Of a DNA stretch of 64,000 nucleotides, positions 37,934-52,415 are shown piece after piece (within the stretch, counting starts at the first letter, position 1; every line of letters begins with the position of its first letter). Source of the stretch: Promerops cafer (taxonomy: Eukaryota > Chordata > Aves > Passeriformes > Nectariniidae). Under the pieces are notes generated by a model. It was not told the origin of the DNA. It was given only the letters and a program-made list of their open reading frames with translations, and did not search any database. Position numbers and translations under genes: made by a program. Where the stretch lies: the NCBI GenBank assembly GCA_013398275.1, contig VZSE01010682.1:524052-588051 (forward strand). Reading direction: 5' to 3'.

Positions 37934-39877
37934 CTAAAAAAGAATATTTGTAAATTGAATTACTCATGCAGACACACAGTAACATACTTCATACCAGACA
38001 ACTGGCAAATCTGGGAAGTGTATTGCCAGTTGTGAATGTGAGTTATAACTTGGTGATAGGTATGCATATAACAGAGTTTATTGCAATACTTTTCATATAA
38101 ACTGTTTTACCAGTCAAAGTTCATTCAAGGAAATTGAGGTTTGTTTTTTTTCTCTGTAAAATCATGCACTTGTTCAAAAAGTTGTCATGAAATATATTGG
38201 AAACTTCTGAGTTTTAAACACTTGCAGGTTCATTTTGAAAATTAAAAACATCATTTCAAATGTTATTTTATTCATCTTGTTGATAATCTTTTAGTGGTGT
38301 GGATTAATAATATGACACAGAACATCTGAAAAGAAATGGCAGAAGAAAGCAGTACAGATGGGCTCCTTCCTCTCATTTCTGCTTATAAATGAGAGGAACT
38401 AAGTCTCTTAACTGTTTCTCAGAGTACCTAACAGGGATAAAGTTTAAAATTAATCATAAAGAATATGATTGAATCCTTTAATGTCCTAAATGTTCCTTTT
38501 TGGACAAACCACACACTTGCAGTAAAATTAAATCTAAATTAATGTGGGGATTTTTTATAGTTGTTCTTTTAATTTTTCCAATGGCATGGGTCAGATAGAA
38601 ATTAACTATGTCTTTTAATTTTAATGTCAAGTGGTAATTCAATTAGCTGAACAACACACTGATCCTTTTTGTACTTCTATAATTTGTAGAATCAGTTCCT
38701 ATTTGTTTCACAGTTCAATTGATTGTGTTGTTATCTGTGACAGATGCACTGAACTCAACCAAACCAGCAATAATTTGGTATAGGCTCCAAAAGAGGTAAA
38801 GGCCTGAGCCATAGCCAGAACAAAATTTCCTCTAGTTTCAATCCCTCCTCTGAAAAGCCACAAAGGACCTGAGAGATACAGTGAGGATAGATGTGTATGA
38901 GCTTGAAAACTGATCATGTCATTAGCCCATGAATAGCATGTGGCTTTTCTACCACTCATTTATTTAGGAACAAAAAAGTTGTGTATACAAGTGGCCGCAT
39001 GCCTATCACATGCAGTTTGACTATGAGTAATTGTACTTTATCCCATAAATATGACAGCCTGTCTGAGCTTTTTTCAAGCTCTTGTTGTGAGGCAGTGTTG
39101 GGTGCATGGCTGTGATCTCCCCTTGAGCTGGGATACCAATGTTAGACCTTTGGTAAAACAACCAATATCACAGATAACCCTGTAGTGTGGTAACTTCCAT
39201 TTGTGCCTTGATAACTTTAAATCATTGTTCAATGATTGTGCTGTAATAGAGTGAACCTTGCCATCAAACTTTCCTAAAATGCACTCTTACCACATCATGA
39301 TAATACAACTTCTGCTAATATCTTTGACGGTGGTTCTTCAAGCAATCTAAATCATCCATTCATGACATTATGCTGAAAATGGTTGAATAATTAAATCCTT
39401 TCCTGGTTGAATAATGAAATTTGCCCAGGGGTCTCAGCTATTCTGTAACATGAGTACAGTGCTGCATTTCTGATGTGCTACTCCTTGTTGTCATAGCATA
39501 TGCGTGTGTGTGTGCGTGTGTGTGTGAGTGTGTGTGTAGAGCTGGGAAAGAGGAGGTGCAGTTACTGTCATTATGCCTTTAGCAGCCTAAATCAGACTTA
39601 TTCCTACCAGGCTTGTTCCTGGGCAGCTCACAGCTTTAGAGCTAGGCTTGAAGCTTCTGATTATCTTCTGACACATTTAGTTTGTGCCTAAATCTCTGAT
39701 TAGGCGTGTAAGTTAGTTATTGAATCTAGCCCAATGAAACAATTATAAACTTTCTTCTTCTTGATTGATGTTCCAGATTCTCTAAATAAAACCAAAAAAT
39801 CCACTGTGATTTTAGGAATTGTCTCCAGTACTGCACACATAGTTGGCAGGCAATGGAAAAATGGCACCTCTTCTCAC
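37934..39877. other. Intron of about 1.9 kb
   Basis: Contains the TG microsatellite at 39500 and an open stretch at 38708-38959 with a good acceptor (ATCCTCACTGTATCTCTCAG) but no matching donor. Confidence 0.45.
39500..39539 (+). repeat. (TG)n microsatellite
   Basis: GTGTGTGTG runs interrupted by single C or A residues (GTGCGTG, GTGAGTG). Confidence 0.95.
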
Positions 39878-39945
39878 CTTGGTCAATTAAAGACAAGCCA
39901 AGTTTCCAGCACAAACAGATTCCCGAGTTAAAAAACTGTGCTTTC
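39878..39945 (-). CDS. Probable internal exon, unidentified gene (68 nt)
   Basis: The donor is consensus (ACCAAG then GTGAGA), and the acceptor is TTGGCTGCTGATTTAG. The 22 open codons include AQFFNSGICLCWKLGLSL. Only this frame is free of stops. It enters at phase 2 and leaves at phase 1, which matches both neighbours (52348-52415 and 37736-37933). Cysteine and aromatic content suggests part of a folded helical domain, but no family is recognisable. Confidence 0.5.
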
Positions 39946-42900
39946 CTAAATCAGCAGCCAAATAATCCACAGGACTAGAACCATAGCCTTTATCATGTTT
40001 TTTTATCCTTGCTATATACACATGGTCTGAGCTTTCTCAGGAGACCACCAGATGGTTGGACCTCAGACCAGACAAATCTGCACATAACAAAAGATACTAT
40101 GAAATCTAAATTATTCTGTATCACCCAGAAAGGAAATGGAATTTCAAGTGTAGATAAGAGACTGAACTTGGTTTCTACAGCTGTAGGAGAATACACAGGT
40201 CATCTGCTGAGGAAATTGAATCCAGGTATTTCAGGTCCTTACACAGAGATGTGGAGAATGGGTACAGTGTTGAAAATGTCCAGAATAATTAAAAGATCAT
40301 TTCTATGCACTGGAATGAATTACTGATTCTAATTATATCCCTCTTTGGTTTACTTTGGTCTCTCTCTGCAGTAAATTACTATAGAAGTACAGCAGTTCTG
40401 AAAGCACAGTGCTCACCAATGAGCTGAAAATTACTGCTATTATTCGAAACTGGGTTCTTTGACACAGTTTGCTTAAACTAAGATATCTCTAAATTCTAAT
40501 ATGTAATTTGATATCTGTATGCAAGAACATTTAATTAATTAAACATTTGTTAAACTGTAATGGAGAAAGCACTTATTAGCCAACCACAACTGAATTTCCA
40601 TTATTCCCTGTAGATTTATTCTCAGTTGTGCTTTTTTTTTTCTGCTGAAATTTTTGAGGCAGAGAACTTTTCATTATATCATGTTTTATTGTACAGCTCA
40701 TTCACGGTTTTCAATACATAACTATTAAAATCCATTGAAAAATCCAGATGTTATAACCAAAACTAGATGCCTTGAAGTTATGAGTGAAGTTACTGAACCC
40801 AAAAGCACAATTTGGAACATGTGATTTAGGGACTGGAATCAATTTACTATGCACTGAAAGAAATAGCTGCCTTGAAAAGATGATCTATAAAATTCACCAT
40901 CTGTAACTACTTGAAAAGGAAAAAGATGTGCATTAAACTCCAATATTGGTTTTTCCAAGGCCTCAGTGCCTGAATCAAGACTTCAAGCATCTTCTTCCTA
41001 GAAGGGCCAGGTATCAGTAAATATTTTTTTAAAATATTCTCTTCTTTTGCAAAATTACTGAGTTATGATGCTAAGTGCACCCTCTAGTTAGATTATCTCA
41101 CATGAATACCAGGGTTAATTTAAGTAAAATTTAAACTCTACATGAACACAAACTAAATTCCTAACTGCCTTGTGAGAAAGACTAAAGTGAAGGAGTTAAT
41201 ATTCAATTGAAATTTCAAAAATAAATAGAAGACTGTGAAACTGGAGTAATACACACACACACAAAAGGAATATACTTTTTTGAAAGAGTGGTTTGACATT
41301 TCTTTTAAAATCTAGGGATTTAAACATGAATAGTATATAAAAAAAAAAATCTCAAAGGCCAGCCCAGTCCTCCTTTTCTTAAATAACTAACTGATAAGTC
41401 ATTTGATACTTCTGATCCTCAGTACAGCCAGCACTCATTCTCCTTTGGCATACTATGTTACTTTATGTAGAGTAGTCCTGCTGGAACAAGAAGGAGCAGC
41501 ATTATTCTAAATTCATTTAATTATTATTTCTTCCCATAAATGGGTCTTTGGGTACTGCCTTGCATCCCAGACAATGGGTTTGAATCACCTTTATCTGCAA
41601 TGAGTTGTGGTAAGAGCCTTGGTTTTGTGGTGGTACTCTTTAGCCATGAAGTACACAGAGAAAGGCAAAACTGCTACCAAAATTTGTGATAGATAGACAC
41701 AAGAATCTTTGAGGTGTATGTTTCATATAACAATTTTTTTAGGCATACTAGGGATGTCTTTAAGAGTAATTAGAAAATTCTGTGCCTTCAGCAAATGGTT
41801 AGACATCTGTGGATGTGTTCTCTGTTTTTCCTTGGTTTTTACTTTCTAATGTCTCAAAAGCTGATGACAGCCTTGCTGGTCCCATCACCCCAGAAAAATT
41901 TCTGTGACTTACCCAATATCAAAAGTCAATTGTTACACAAGTTGCTATCAACTTCTGTCCCCTACCCCACGGAATTGTTAAGAATTCATCTGTAGATTTA
42001 TTTTTGGGTCTGTTTTTGTCCCTTCCCCCAACCCTGCTATATAAAGATACGTAATATATATTATCAATATATATTATCAATATATTAGGCATAAATATTA
42101 TTTTTATATATACTGTATATATAAAAACATTAGAACAGGGAAGACATAATTTACAGCTTTTGGGAAAGCCTCACCTAAACCAAGTTAGTTATTTTCCTTG
42201 TTTTCCTGTCACATACCAGCATCATCTAATGATGTAGCAGTGCTTTCAGTCAGGCTTCATCCCATTGTTATTACTCACATCAACTCTATAGGATTCAACT
42301 GAAAAGTTGCAGAGTTCAAGTCAAAATTTTACAAAGGGATAGACAATCCAGTTTTCCCTGGGCCACACAAATTTTGAAAAGGGGAGGTAGCAACTTGAGT
42401 AAAGACATTTTGGAATGAAATTTTCTGATTTTTTCTGAGTTTGACAAGCATTCAAAGTTTGAAACCCCTGTATAAAATTAAGTTTTAAACTCCTTATTTT
42501 TATTCAGCATGAAGACAAATTTTTATATGTAGCAGTTGTGAAATAGGTGTTCTCTGTTCCCTTCATTCCTCATGCTGCTTGAGTGCATATCATGAATAGC
42601 TATTCCAAGTGACCTAGTTTTTAGTAGTTATCACATGAAAATGAAAAAAATTCACAGGTGTTCATCCTAGTACTTGTAGCTATGGCTCAAAAGCCAGCAC
42701 AGATGTTTGAAAGTTTAATTTCAAATGAAATTAAGATGTATCAGAATTTGAGAACTCATACTTTATCTACAAAAAAAAAAATCTTTTTGAGCTGTTAATA
42801 TTTATCTGCACATAACTTAGATACTTTCCTATTTATTTATTTACTGGATAGAAGAAATTAAAAGTAATACCAGATATGTGGGGATAAAGATGATGGTACC

Positions 42901-45467
42901 AGAGGTGTGGATAAAGTGCAAACATAAAAGAAAGAAAACTTAAGAAATTTTCACCAATAAATGCATTCCTTCCAAAAGTTCTTTTTCAATAGCTAAGGTA
43001 TTGGAAGTCTCAAGCTTATAGATTGTAGTTTTAAAGTAACTAAAATTCCTGATGTGAGAATGTTGATTACCAAATCTCCAAGTCAGAAGCCACAGAAATA
43101 TATCTATCTTCTTCAATTGTTAATTGACATGTTCTTTTCAAATGTGAAGCAAGAAGGAAAAGACCAACTAGCTGAAAAGTTTTAACGTTCTCATCTTGAA
43201 CTGATTTGTTAAACATCATTTAAAACCTTTGCAAGTCTAACTACATATTTCCCAATGTAACATGCCTTTAAAAATATGGGACAACGTATTTAACTAATAA
43301 TACGCAGTGCCTTTTTTAAATTCCTAATGAAATTTATACAGGTGAAAAGGCTCTTGAAAAGTTCTTTTTAAGGATTTTCAAAATCAGTTCCTTTAAAAAT
43401 GCCTAAACTTGATTATAAAATGGAGACATGCAGATTTGCTGGTCATTTTAATATCTTAAACATATGTATACTGTGGTTTTTCACAATTTTAAGTTTTCTG
43501 ATGGTAAAATAGGTTAATAATTAGCAATATTACTCTAGGACATTTATTCTAACATCCTCTCATTTATAGAACAAATCAGTAAAGGTTGATTCTTTTTCTT
43601 GAAGAAGCACATAAAATTTACTTAATTAAACTGGTAGTTATGTAGATTGTAATAACATTAGGAGGATGAAAAATCTCAACTATTCATGAAGACTGAATAA
43701 TACTTGGGGATAGAAACACAACAACAACTAAACAAAATATCAGAAGTGCCAGTGTAGGGAAAGTCTGATAAGAATGAAACATTCCTGGAGCATTGGAGGG
43801 AAGTCCTAAATAGCATGGTGATGTCTAATAAAGGCCTGAGGCAAAGGGAAAATTTGTAAAATCAAAAGACTAAAGCAGCAAACCTTGCTTTAGCCAAACT
43901 GTTTGCCTAAATCATTTAATATTTCTAGGAAAAGCCTTTTGACTCATCTGAAATTTTACAGCCTTATATGTTAACTTGTGGCTTTTTCATACTGCCACCT
44001 ATCACCTCTACCAGGTAGTTTAGATGTTAGAAATAACTCCCATAAGAGATTGATTCTCTGGAGTTGCTAATATCTGATCCCACAGAAAACTGAGTTCAGG
44101 CCAAACCACAGCTAGAATAACAGAAGTACTCACTTCTCTTTGCAAAATACAGTGTCAGAAAAAAAAAAAAATAATAATTGAGACAGTGAGGGAAAAAAGG
44201 CAATTAAAGTTAAAGAATAATGCAATAATCTCAGTTTTAATATTACACAATGTAAAATATTCTGTTGGATAATGGCAGATGATGTTTCTAGATCTTTGTC
44301 ACAGTCCAATAGCCTCTGACCGGAGTCTTTTAGATATTCCATGTGTGGACGTTGCAATGTATAACATAAAATTTACTTATCTGAAGATAGTTGATGTTAC
44401 ACAGTATTTCTGATTTATCAGAATGATACAAAACATATTGGAGACACAGCAAAATTATAAGATACACGTAAAAAAACACAGTGATGGCAATACACAGTTC
44501 AGTCACAGAACCCATGTTATCCCAGTTATCAGTCCTATAATATATTTACCATCACAACACTGTGTCCCTATTAGCTATGAAGAAAAACATTAGTTGACAT
44601 CATCTCAAACTCCTTGCTGTCTTCAAAACTCTTTTGCCAGTTTTTCACGTTTTATACTCAGTGTTAGGCTGAACCATGTGTACTCTCTCCACATTGCTGG
44701 TCAACTAACTCATACATTCCCATTCTTAATGAACATAAAAAAGAAACATTTAACCTACCAGCTGATCTACTCAAATGACATAGCTTTTTATCTAAAACAA
44801 AAATCACCTTCTGGTGCCTTCTGTGCTGGGATAAAATCAGCCTTCATTTCAGCAGCTCTGGTCAGTCACACACTACATATTCCCTGACCTTCATGGGCAT
44901 ATTTCCCTGCCCAGTCTCCACTGAGTTTTTTCCATTGTAGAGGTTTGCTGCTCAGTCATGGTCTTCTTAGTCTGAAAGACCTAATAAGACATAAATACAC
45001 ATAGATTGCCACAAATTGTCTAAGCATTATGTTAAAGGATGCTTAGCCATAAACAGTCAGTGTCTGTAAAGATTATATAATGCATGGAAAACACAGGCAA
45101 AAAAGCACAACAGGTGTCTGTTTATTTGGAAGTCAGGCGCTTGAGGATATTCATTACATCAGAACATTATTGCTTCAACATGTTATTGCTTTTTAAGTGT
45201 AATAATATTAAAAGTTGTAAAAAAAAAATTCCCTGAAATCCCCAAATTAAGCATAACAACATATCTGGCAGCATAAACCTTAGTTAAATTTACTGGTATA
45301 CGCACAGAAATTGTAATTTAAATAAATGAGGCATATAGATGAGCAAACTTCCAAAATAAAAGGTAGGCCTTACTGGTATCACACAACATGTCACCCAAAA
45401 TCCAGTGTTTATATTCCTGGTATATCTTTCACTGTGTCACCTTGCATGTGAATCTTTTAAGCTGTGC
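39946..45467. other. Part of a long probable intron
   Basis: AT-rich with short simple repeats; no transposon ends recognised. A plus-strand open frame at 40009-40326 has an acceptor-like site but no consistent partners. Confidence 0.45.
42053..42087 (+). repeat. 13-bp AT-rich tandem repeat
   Basis: AATATATATTATC occurs 2.7 times in tandem. Confidence 0.85.
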
Positions 45468-46021
45468 TGTTTTGGCAGGGATTGAGTTGATTTTCTTTAC
45501 CACAGCCAGTATCAGGCTATGTTTTGGATTTGTGCTGGAAACAGTGTTGATAACATAGGGATGTTTTAGTTATTGCTGAGCACCCCTTACAAGGCCTTTT
45601 CTGCTTCTATCTCCATCCTGCCAGAGAGCAGGCTGGGGGTGTGCAAGGAGTTGGGAGGGAACACAGATGGATCAACTGACCAAAGGAATATTCCATACCA
45701 TATGACATCTTGGTCAGCATATAAATTTGGGAGAAAAGTTGTCCAGGGCACTGCTGCTCATGAACCGATTGAGTATCAGTCAGCTGGAGGTGAACAGCTA
45801 TTTTCATTTGTATTGCTGCTCTTTCTGGGGCTTTATTTCCTCTCTTTGTTATTTATATTTTAAATAACTAGTAGTATTAGTATTAGTATTATTAAATTTT
45901 CCTTATCCCAGTTTCCAAGTTTTCCTGAGTTTACTCTTCTAATTATCTTCCACCTATCCTGCTGGGGCAGGGGAGTGAGGGAGCAGCTGTGTGCTTAGTT
46001 CCCAGCTGGTGTTGAACAACA
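45468..46021 (+). mobile_element. Solo LTR of an avian endogenous retrovirus, plus orientation
   Basis: Recognisable phrases of a widespread bird LTR occur in order: TTTTGGATTTGTGCTGGAAA, GTTATTGCTGAGCACC, AAGGAGTTGGGAGGGAACAC, GAATATTCCATACCATATGA, then TATAAAT (45720-45726), and near the end GTGTGCTTAGTTCCCAGCTG. Start TGTTTTGGC and end near GTTGAACAACA are set by comparison with the remembered family. No internal region follows. The 96-codon plus-strand frame here belongs to this repeat. Confidence 0.82.
45864..45893 (+). repeat. TAGTAT microsatellite inside the LTR
   Basis: AGTATTAGTATTAGTATTAT. Confidence 0.85.
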
Positions 46022-49000
46022 CTATAAACAGAGGTATGTTCAGAATGTTTTTAATTAGGATACCTAAAAATCCTGGAGAGATGCAGATAAACCAGTCAGG
46101 ATTGAGTCCTGATTGTGACCCACCTCAGAAATTTAGTTGTCTGGCAACCCAGAATAGGGGTTTAACAACCCAAATGGAGTAGAATTGTAAAAATACAGCA
46201 CTTTAGGGCTCCTAAATCATGAGCTGCAAGTGGCCTGAGTTGATCTCCTGGTGGACTTAAGGTCATTAAAACTTTGAATAGTTCTAGATTTCTCACAAGA
46301 TCTCTTACAGAGAACCTGAGACTTTGGTTTTAGGCATAATCCTTCAGGTACAATCTTGAGAAGTCTCCAGAATAAACCAGGAAAGGATGTGTTCAGGATG
46401 TTTAGTTTTCTATATATATTAAATAGGACTTCTATTTGACTTTATTTATTCAGTTTTCTTTTGGGCCTTGTTGTTGCCATATTTGGTTATTATTTTACAT
46501 TGATTCTTGACAATCAGAATCAATGCAAAATTGACAATCATTGATTCTATCAATCAGAACCTACCTGTTCCTGTACTTCCATCTATCTAATAGGTTGAAG
46601 ACAGTTTTCCATTTATATGATTCCCTTTACTTCCAGTATTTGGGCATTCCTGGTTAGAGATGGGCTTAATTTGAACAAGAATGGAAGAACTCACATCTTG
46701 CATATAACTTAGCCTCATGGTTAGGCAAACACTCCTGGAATGAGTGCTGGACTGAGAAAAAGCTCAGATTTGAAGCCTCTTATTTCTTGGGCAAGCAATT
46801 GAATAATGATTTTATTATGCATATGATTTTAATAATTTTAATTTTCATTTTTAATAATCCTAGTGGAATTAATAAAAATATATATTTAATTTATTCTTTT
46901 AGATTTCCCTAGAGAGGAAGTAAGTAAATCTGCATATAAGAATTGTGTTACAAATATGACAGCTTTGATTCAATTATATTCTTGTCCTCAAAATGAAGAG
47001 AACTGAAAATACTGCATTTTTAAATACTATCTAGTGTACCTTCTTAATTCTATCTTAGCTGTGGTAAAGTCTACTTTACCTCCTTTCTTTCCATGTACAA
47101 CTCCACCAACAGCAAATGCTAAGCCAATTTATGATAAACATCCATTTTACTGCTAAGCACTAGTGAAGTGATTTAGAAAGAGGTGTGGGAAGGATGAGGT
47201 GTAGGGTGAAGACCATAAAACTGAAAATATATGGGCCTAATTTTAGAAAAAGATGAATATAACAGTGAAGCTAAAATCAATAAAAAAGAAAAGTGCTATG
47301 GTGGAAACAGAAAGTCAGCTTTAAGTACAGCATAGAAACTCTGCTGGGTGCTGCCATACAGGATGATTATAATAAATCTGGAAGAGTGAAAGAAGAAAAG
47401 ATCCTGAGTAGAGCCATTTCTATCCTGAGGATAACCTTACTTTGATTTGTGTCTTCATGCATGCTCATCCTTTTTTTACTGCAGATATTTTACAGTGCAT
47501 TGACTGCACCATACTTTCAGTTTCAAACAGAAAAATTATGAATTTGGCTATGAGTAGCTAGGTATAGGTTATTTTACTACATATATTAAATTGGTAAGTA
47601 GATATACCAAGAGGTAAATTACTATATCTCTGCCTAAATATATGCTAATAGTCAGATATGTTATGAAATAGTCTCAGGATATTTTCATAGTTCTTAGATT
47701 GTGTATAGAGTTCTTACCTGCAGCTTGCCATCTAGCTTTGCCTTTCTTTTTTCTCCCCTCAGAAATGCTTAAAAATATGTAACTAAAATTAATTCTAAGT
47801 ATGATGGTCCATTTTGAGCAATACCAATTAAACTTCTATATATTTATTTTTCCTTCCAAAGAGTTTTAAAGCTTAGTATATTGTTAATATTGGGCTAACA
47901 TGATCATACTGAGAACACAGTCTTCTATTTCATAAACAAAGTGCAACATATTTTCCCATCACTTCATGCATACTCTAGCAGAATGTTTTCTATAAAATTG
48001 TTTGCTTCATTTCTGAAAATCAAGTTATTAACGTGGGGATCAGTTTATTGCTTACCCAATGTGTGTTAATATTTTCCTCATTATATATAGCAAGCTATGC
48101 TTCCATGTACTTAGTTCCATTAGTGTCCAGCCATAACTATTACTCTTCCTGAAAACCTTTAATTATTTCTGGTTATCTTTCACCTTACTCCACCCTTTCT
48201 GATAAACTATTGCTATCCTCTTTCCATTTATACATCTAAAAACTATTTAACTGCATCACATATTCTTTCTAAGCTATTTAAGCTTCATATTTTCTAGATT
48301 TCTTTACCTTTCCTGAATTTCGTGACTTCTGAAAGCACGTAGGCAACTGTTTGTCATATTTGAGGTTTTTGTCTGTTTTGAATTTTTTCTTTATTCAGAG
48401 TTTTTTCCAAGTTCTTTTTTAATTAGAGATTTTTTTTTTCCTAAGTTTATTTGACTTCAGCTTGAGAGTCCTTTTCTGAGATTACTTCAGCCTGCTAGAT
48501 TGGTGGGTAGAATGGATAAGTTGTGAGTTCAAGAACAACCAATAATCGAGGCAAAAGGACAACCCTCTATACATTATAGTGTAACAAATATTCCCAAAAG
48601 AATACTTAAGAAATAAAGTGTAAGATGAATCCTATTTAATACTTTCCATCTGGAGAACTAAACTAATCCCATCCCTTCATGGTTTGCTGTGGAAATTTCT
48701 CAAGCTTCAGGCTGGGCAAGAAAAGCCCTGGCAGAGCAAGCCTGAAGAGCCTCAGCCCGAGGCCTCACAAGTTCAGCACACAGCTTATGAGAATACAGTA
48801 CTGTAACCAATTACATGATTACAAAGAACAGAAGTCTCTAGATTCACAAATTGCAGAGAAATAACTTTTTTGGCAGAGGAGAGTGAACTCGTTTAATTGT
48901 TCCAGTGGTAATGAAAGTTTTCTGTGAAACCTATGCTTAGTCACTCAGGTCAGTCAACCAAAGACAATACTTTAAGAGTTTTTCTTAGGACTTTGTCACA

Positions 49001-50504
49001 GTCCTAATTTTCTATTCCATATGCATCTTCTAGTTTCCTTTTTTTTTTTTTTTCTTGTCATACTGTCTGCCTACTGTGTTTTTATTTTTTACCTCATCCC
49101 TGCCAGTTACTGGCTGAATTTGGTGCTTTTTAGCTATAAAAAAAAAATCATAATCACTGAATGTTTTATGCTGAGAAGGAAAAAATCTTTGAAGGATTGA
49201 CATAATTTTTCATTTCTTTTAAAGCTACAACTCTTGTCGCTCCGGGTGATAGTACAAAATAAATATAAGGTGTTAAGGATTTGCTATGACATATTTTATT
49301 CTTTCATTCATCCTTTACATATGGTTTTTATCCTTTCAGAAGAGAACATGTATTTATACACTACATGTCACTTTTTAAGCTGTACTTTGGAATTTACTTA
49401 ATACCTTAATAAAAAACAGGAAGAAAATGAAAGATTTTCATAGATGCTAAGTTAAATACATATAAAAAAAAGAGCCTAGGCTTTTTGGGGTTTTTTTTCC
49501 CTTGTTCCTTTTAAGCATTTTAATCCTGCAAGAGTAATCACTGTTTTATTTTACTTTAACTGACTGAAGTAAGTTAGATTCAGTAGATCCTGTTGGTCTT
49601 CACAGAATAGAAACCCTTTATCTGAAGTGAAAATGGCACTAGTTTTTAAAATGGTAAAAATGCTTTTAAAGTAAATTATTTTAAAGGGGGGAACAGTATG
49701 AATCCAAATACAATTAGACTTTTATAAGGATAGTGACAATATTGACCACTAAATAAAGACAAGATACGACCTGCTCTAGCTATCTAGGAACGTGAACAAA
49801 TATTATATAAATATTGACTTAGCTTTATCCATTGTCTTTACCATTATTCAACAAAAAGGAAGAAAAAGTATTTTTCTATAGCTAAAGGTAAAACACCTTC
49901 TGAATAAAGAACTACCTCCATTCTAGCTTTTCAATGTAGTCTGTAACTCATGGTAGTTAGAATGTGGTATATACATAGTGTGTGACCATGTTACAGGTAC
50001 TAAATCCAGTAAAAGCCAACCTGTATGATTTAAGAGGAAAAAAAGGAATAGTTCTGTGATTTCCCAGGAGACTACCATCTTGTTTACACTTGAGCTTCAT
50101 TTGCTGCCTTTATTGTGATCTCCTTCTGTGATCATGTCCAGAGTTATAAATATTAAGTTACAGACAGTAATACAGCAATTCCCACTTCTGTACTGCTAAT
50201 ACTTGTAGTGAACATAAGGAAGATACACATCACTTTTGTTCCACTTTCCTTTACACCCTTTGGGGATGAAATACTAGAATTATGAATGTTTCAGTGCACA
50301 AGAAATAACTTCAACTTTTGATGCCTTCACAATAATATTTGCATATTACTCTACTATAGTATTCTGCCTTAATTTGATTCAGTTGAAGAGTTTGCCTACC
50401 TATTTGAGAATAAACTATTTGCATCATGTTTGTACCACTTCATGCTTTTGATATTACAGACTCCTATCTGCTGTGAGAAAGATTAATGAAATCCAGTCCC
50501 AGAT
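46022..50504. other. Part of a long probable intron
   Basis: AT-rich. A GC-richer patch at about 48690-48800 (CCTGGCAGAGCAAGCCTGAAG) is unclassified. A small hairpin lies at 46499-46524. Confidence 0.4.
46499..46524. repeat. Perfect 9-bp inverted repeat
   Basis: ATTGATTCT, an 8-base loop, then AGAATCAAT; a partial third copy (ATTGATTCTATCAATC) follows within 40 bases. Confidence 0.75.
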
Positions 50505-50700
50505 CCACATGAGAACAGGCTCCCCAGGGAAGTGGTCACAGCACCAACCTGACAGACTTCAAGGAGCATTTGGACAATGCTCTCAGGCACAGGGTGTGAC
50601 TCTTGGGGGTGGTCCTGTGCAGGGCCAGGAGTTGGACTCAATGATCCTTGTGGGTCCCTTCCAACTCAGCATATGTTATGACTCTGTGATTTTGTGATTG
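50505..50700 (+). mobile_element. CR1 LINE 3' end
   Basis: GGCTCCCCAGGGAAGTGG, TGACAGACTTCAAGGAGCAT, CAATGCTCTCAGGCAC and GATCCTTGTGGGTCCCTTCC are standard CR1 3' phrases, followed by a decayed octamer tail (CTCTGTGATTTTGTGATTG). Confidence 0.9.
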
Positions 50701-52347
50701 TAGTGGGAACTTTAGCACCTAGCTCACATATAAGCATTTTGAACTACAGTGGAATCCCATGCTGAATGGTGAAAATATAATTTAGCTGTCCATGTGCAGA
50801 CAGCTGTATTTGAATTGTCCTAGTGTACCTGGTTCAGCTCCAGCTGTCATTCAGACATGCCTTGAGAGGGTTACCTACACCTCACATCTGCCAACCCTCC
50901 TCAGAAATTTTGGACACCCCACAATATTATAGAAGCTGTTAGATATCCATATGTGGCAAATAAATTAAGCCCAAATATGGAATTAGCATGGTATATTTGT
51001 AAAGCATGCACATATTTACACCCGTCATCACCATATACTTGACATTGATGTATTATGGGAAGATATAAAATAAGATGATCATAGCTAAAACAAGCTGGGT
51101 AGTATTATTGCAGATCTTATTTAGGTTTCAAGTGGTGGAAAACTATAGCCCAGGATAGTTAAAAAAAGGCAAGTCAAAGTTCTTGGATAGATCATGCATC
51201 TGAGGTAGGGAAGACTGCAGAACAAATAACTTTTGTCAACTGTCACAGCCCTCTGAGCTATGCCCCACTCATCACCCCAGCCCCTCAGAAAATGTACAAA
51301 TGTCATAATTTTAATATTCAGCTGTCCTACTCCTGGGCAATTTTTATTCCCACTGTATATACCAACTTTAAGTAGCAGAGGCACCATTCCATTGCAATTT
51401 ATAAGCGAATGTATTAATGCTTGCACCAATTTTGTGACATCTGATAGGAAGAATTCAATCTGCTATAGTTCAGAAGTTGTTACTATGCAAGAAGAAGCTA
51501 CCAAATAAATGGGAAAACAGTGTAGAAAGAGCAGTCAACATTCTGTAGAAAGTCAGGCCCACTGCTACATCAGAGCCCAAAACTTCATCGCCTTAATCTG
51601 GCTGTAGCCATTTTCTCACTAAAACAACTAAATTTCAGCAGGATAAAGAGTTCATTGGTTATAGCACTTGATGTTTGGCCTACAAAAAATTGCAGCTACA
51701 TGGTCTTTAGAAAGGAAATGTCCATAGCACAATATGGCACATTATTATTATTACAAAATTATCAGTTTACCCCCACAAGCAGCCCCCACACACAAAAGCC
51801 AATTACTAGTAAGATACATAATGGGAGAGGGGGAGAGAGTAGGTTGGGAGAGCTGAACCCTTAGTATTTTATGTTAATAAAACCATGCATAAATAAACAA
51901 GTCAGGAGGGATTATTTTGCAGAAGGGAAGATGACAATGGTAACTGGGGATATAATTAGGTCAGTAGATAAAACATTCCTAGTTCCTAGTGAATGAAAGT
52001 CAGTACTTTGTGCATTTCTATGTAAAATGATGTGGTACCCAAAAATCTTATTTACAGAAGAAAAGCATTCCTGTAATTATATAAAAAATTATCATTCCCT
52101 CACTGTTTGTGTTGTCACTAAAGGCTGAATGGTCAAGCACCTGAGTAATCACAAGGGCATTCAGACTTTCAAAATGCGATTCTAAACTGAATGCCTTCAT
52201 TCCTGGCATGGAAAAAAATTTAAATGGTAATGCTTCAGTTTATTTCTTTGCCCAGTAAGAATGCATCCTGTTTCACAACAGCGTTTGCAAATTGCTGTGC
52301 AGGTCCACGACAGTTCCCGTTAAATGAACAAAGAATATTGTTCTTAC
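50701..52347. other. Part of a long probable intron
   Basis: A slightly GC-richer piece at 51230-51300 (TGTCACAGCCCTCTGAGC) looks repeat-derived but cannot be assigned. Otherwise nothing recognised. Confidence 0.4.
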
Positions 52348-52415
52348 CTTAAAAAATATTTTTTCCGAAGCAAAAATGAGATATATGAGTCTGCCTCAGG
52401 ACGCACTCTGAGTTT
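52348..52415 (-). CDS. Probable internal exon, unidentified gene (68 nt)
   Basis: The donor is consensus (TTAAG then GTAAGA), and the acceptor follows TTTTTCTGCTTAACTGAAG with a branch-point-like CTTAAC. The open frame of 22 codons includes LRVRPEADSYISFLLRKKYF. It enters at phase 0 and leaves at phase 2, so AG plus the first G of 39878-39945 makes an arginine codon. The intron that follows would be about 12.4 kb. Product unknown; no conserved motif seen. Confidence 0.52.

Noticed and set aside
38708..38959. 83-codon minus-strand frame with a strong acceptor
   Set aside because: No usable donor, and two overlapping frames are equally plausible, so no exon can be defined.
40009..40326. 105-codon plus-strand frame with an acceptor-like site (CTGAGCTTTCTCAG)
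   Set aside because: It reads fairly well but lies on the opposite strand to all other exon evidence and has no consistent partner exons; length is within chance for this window.
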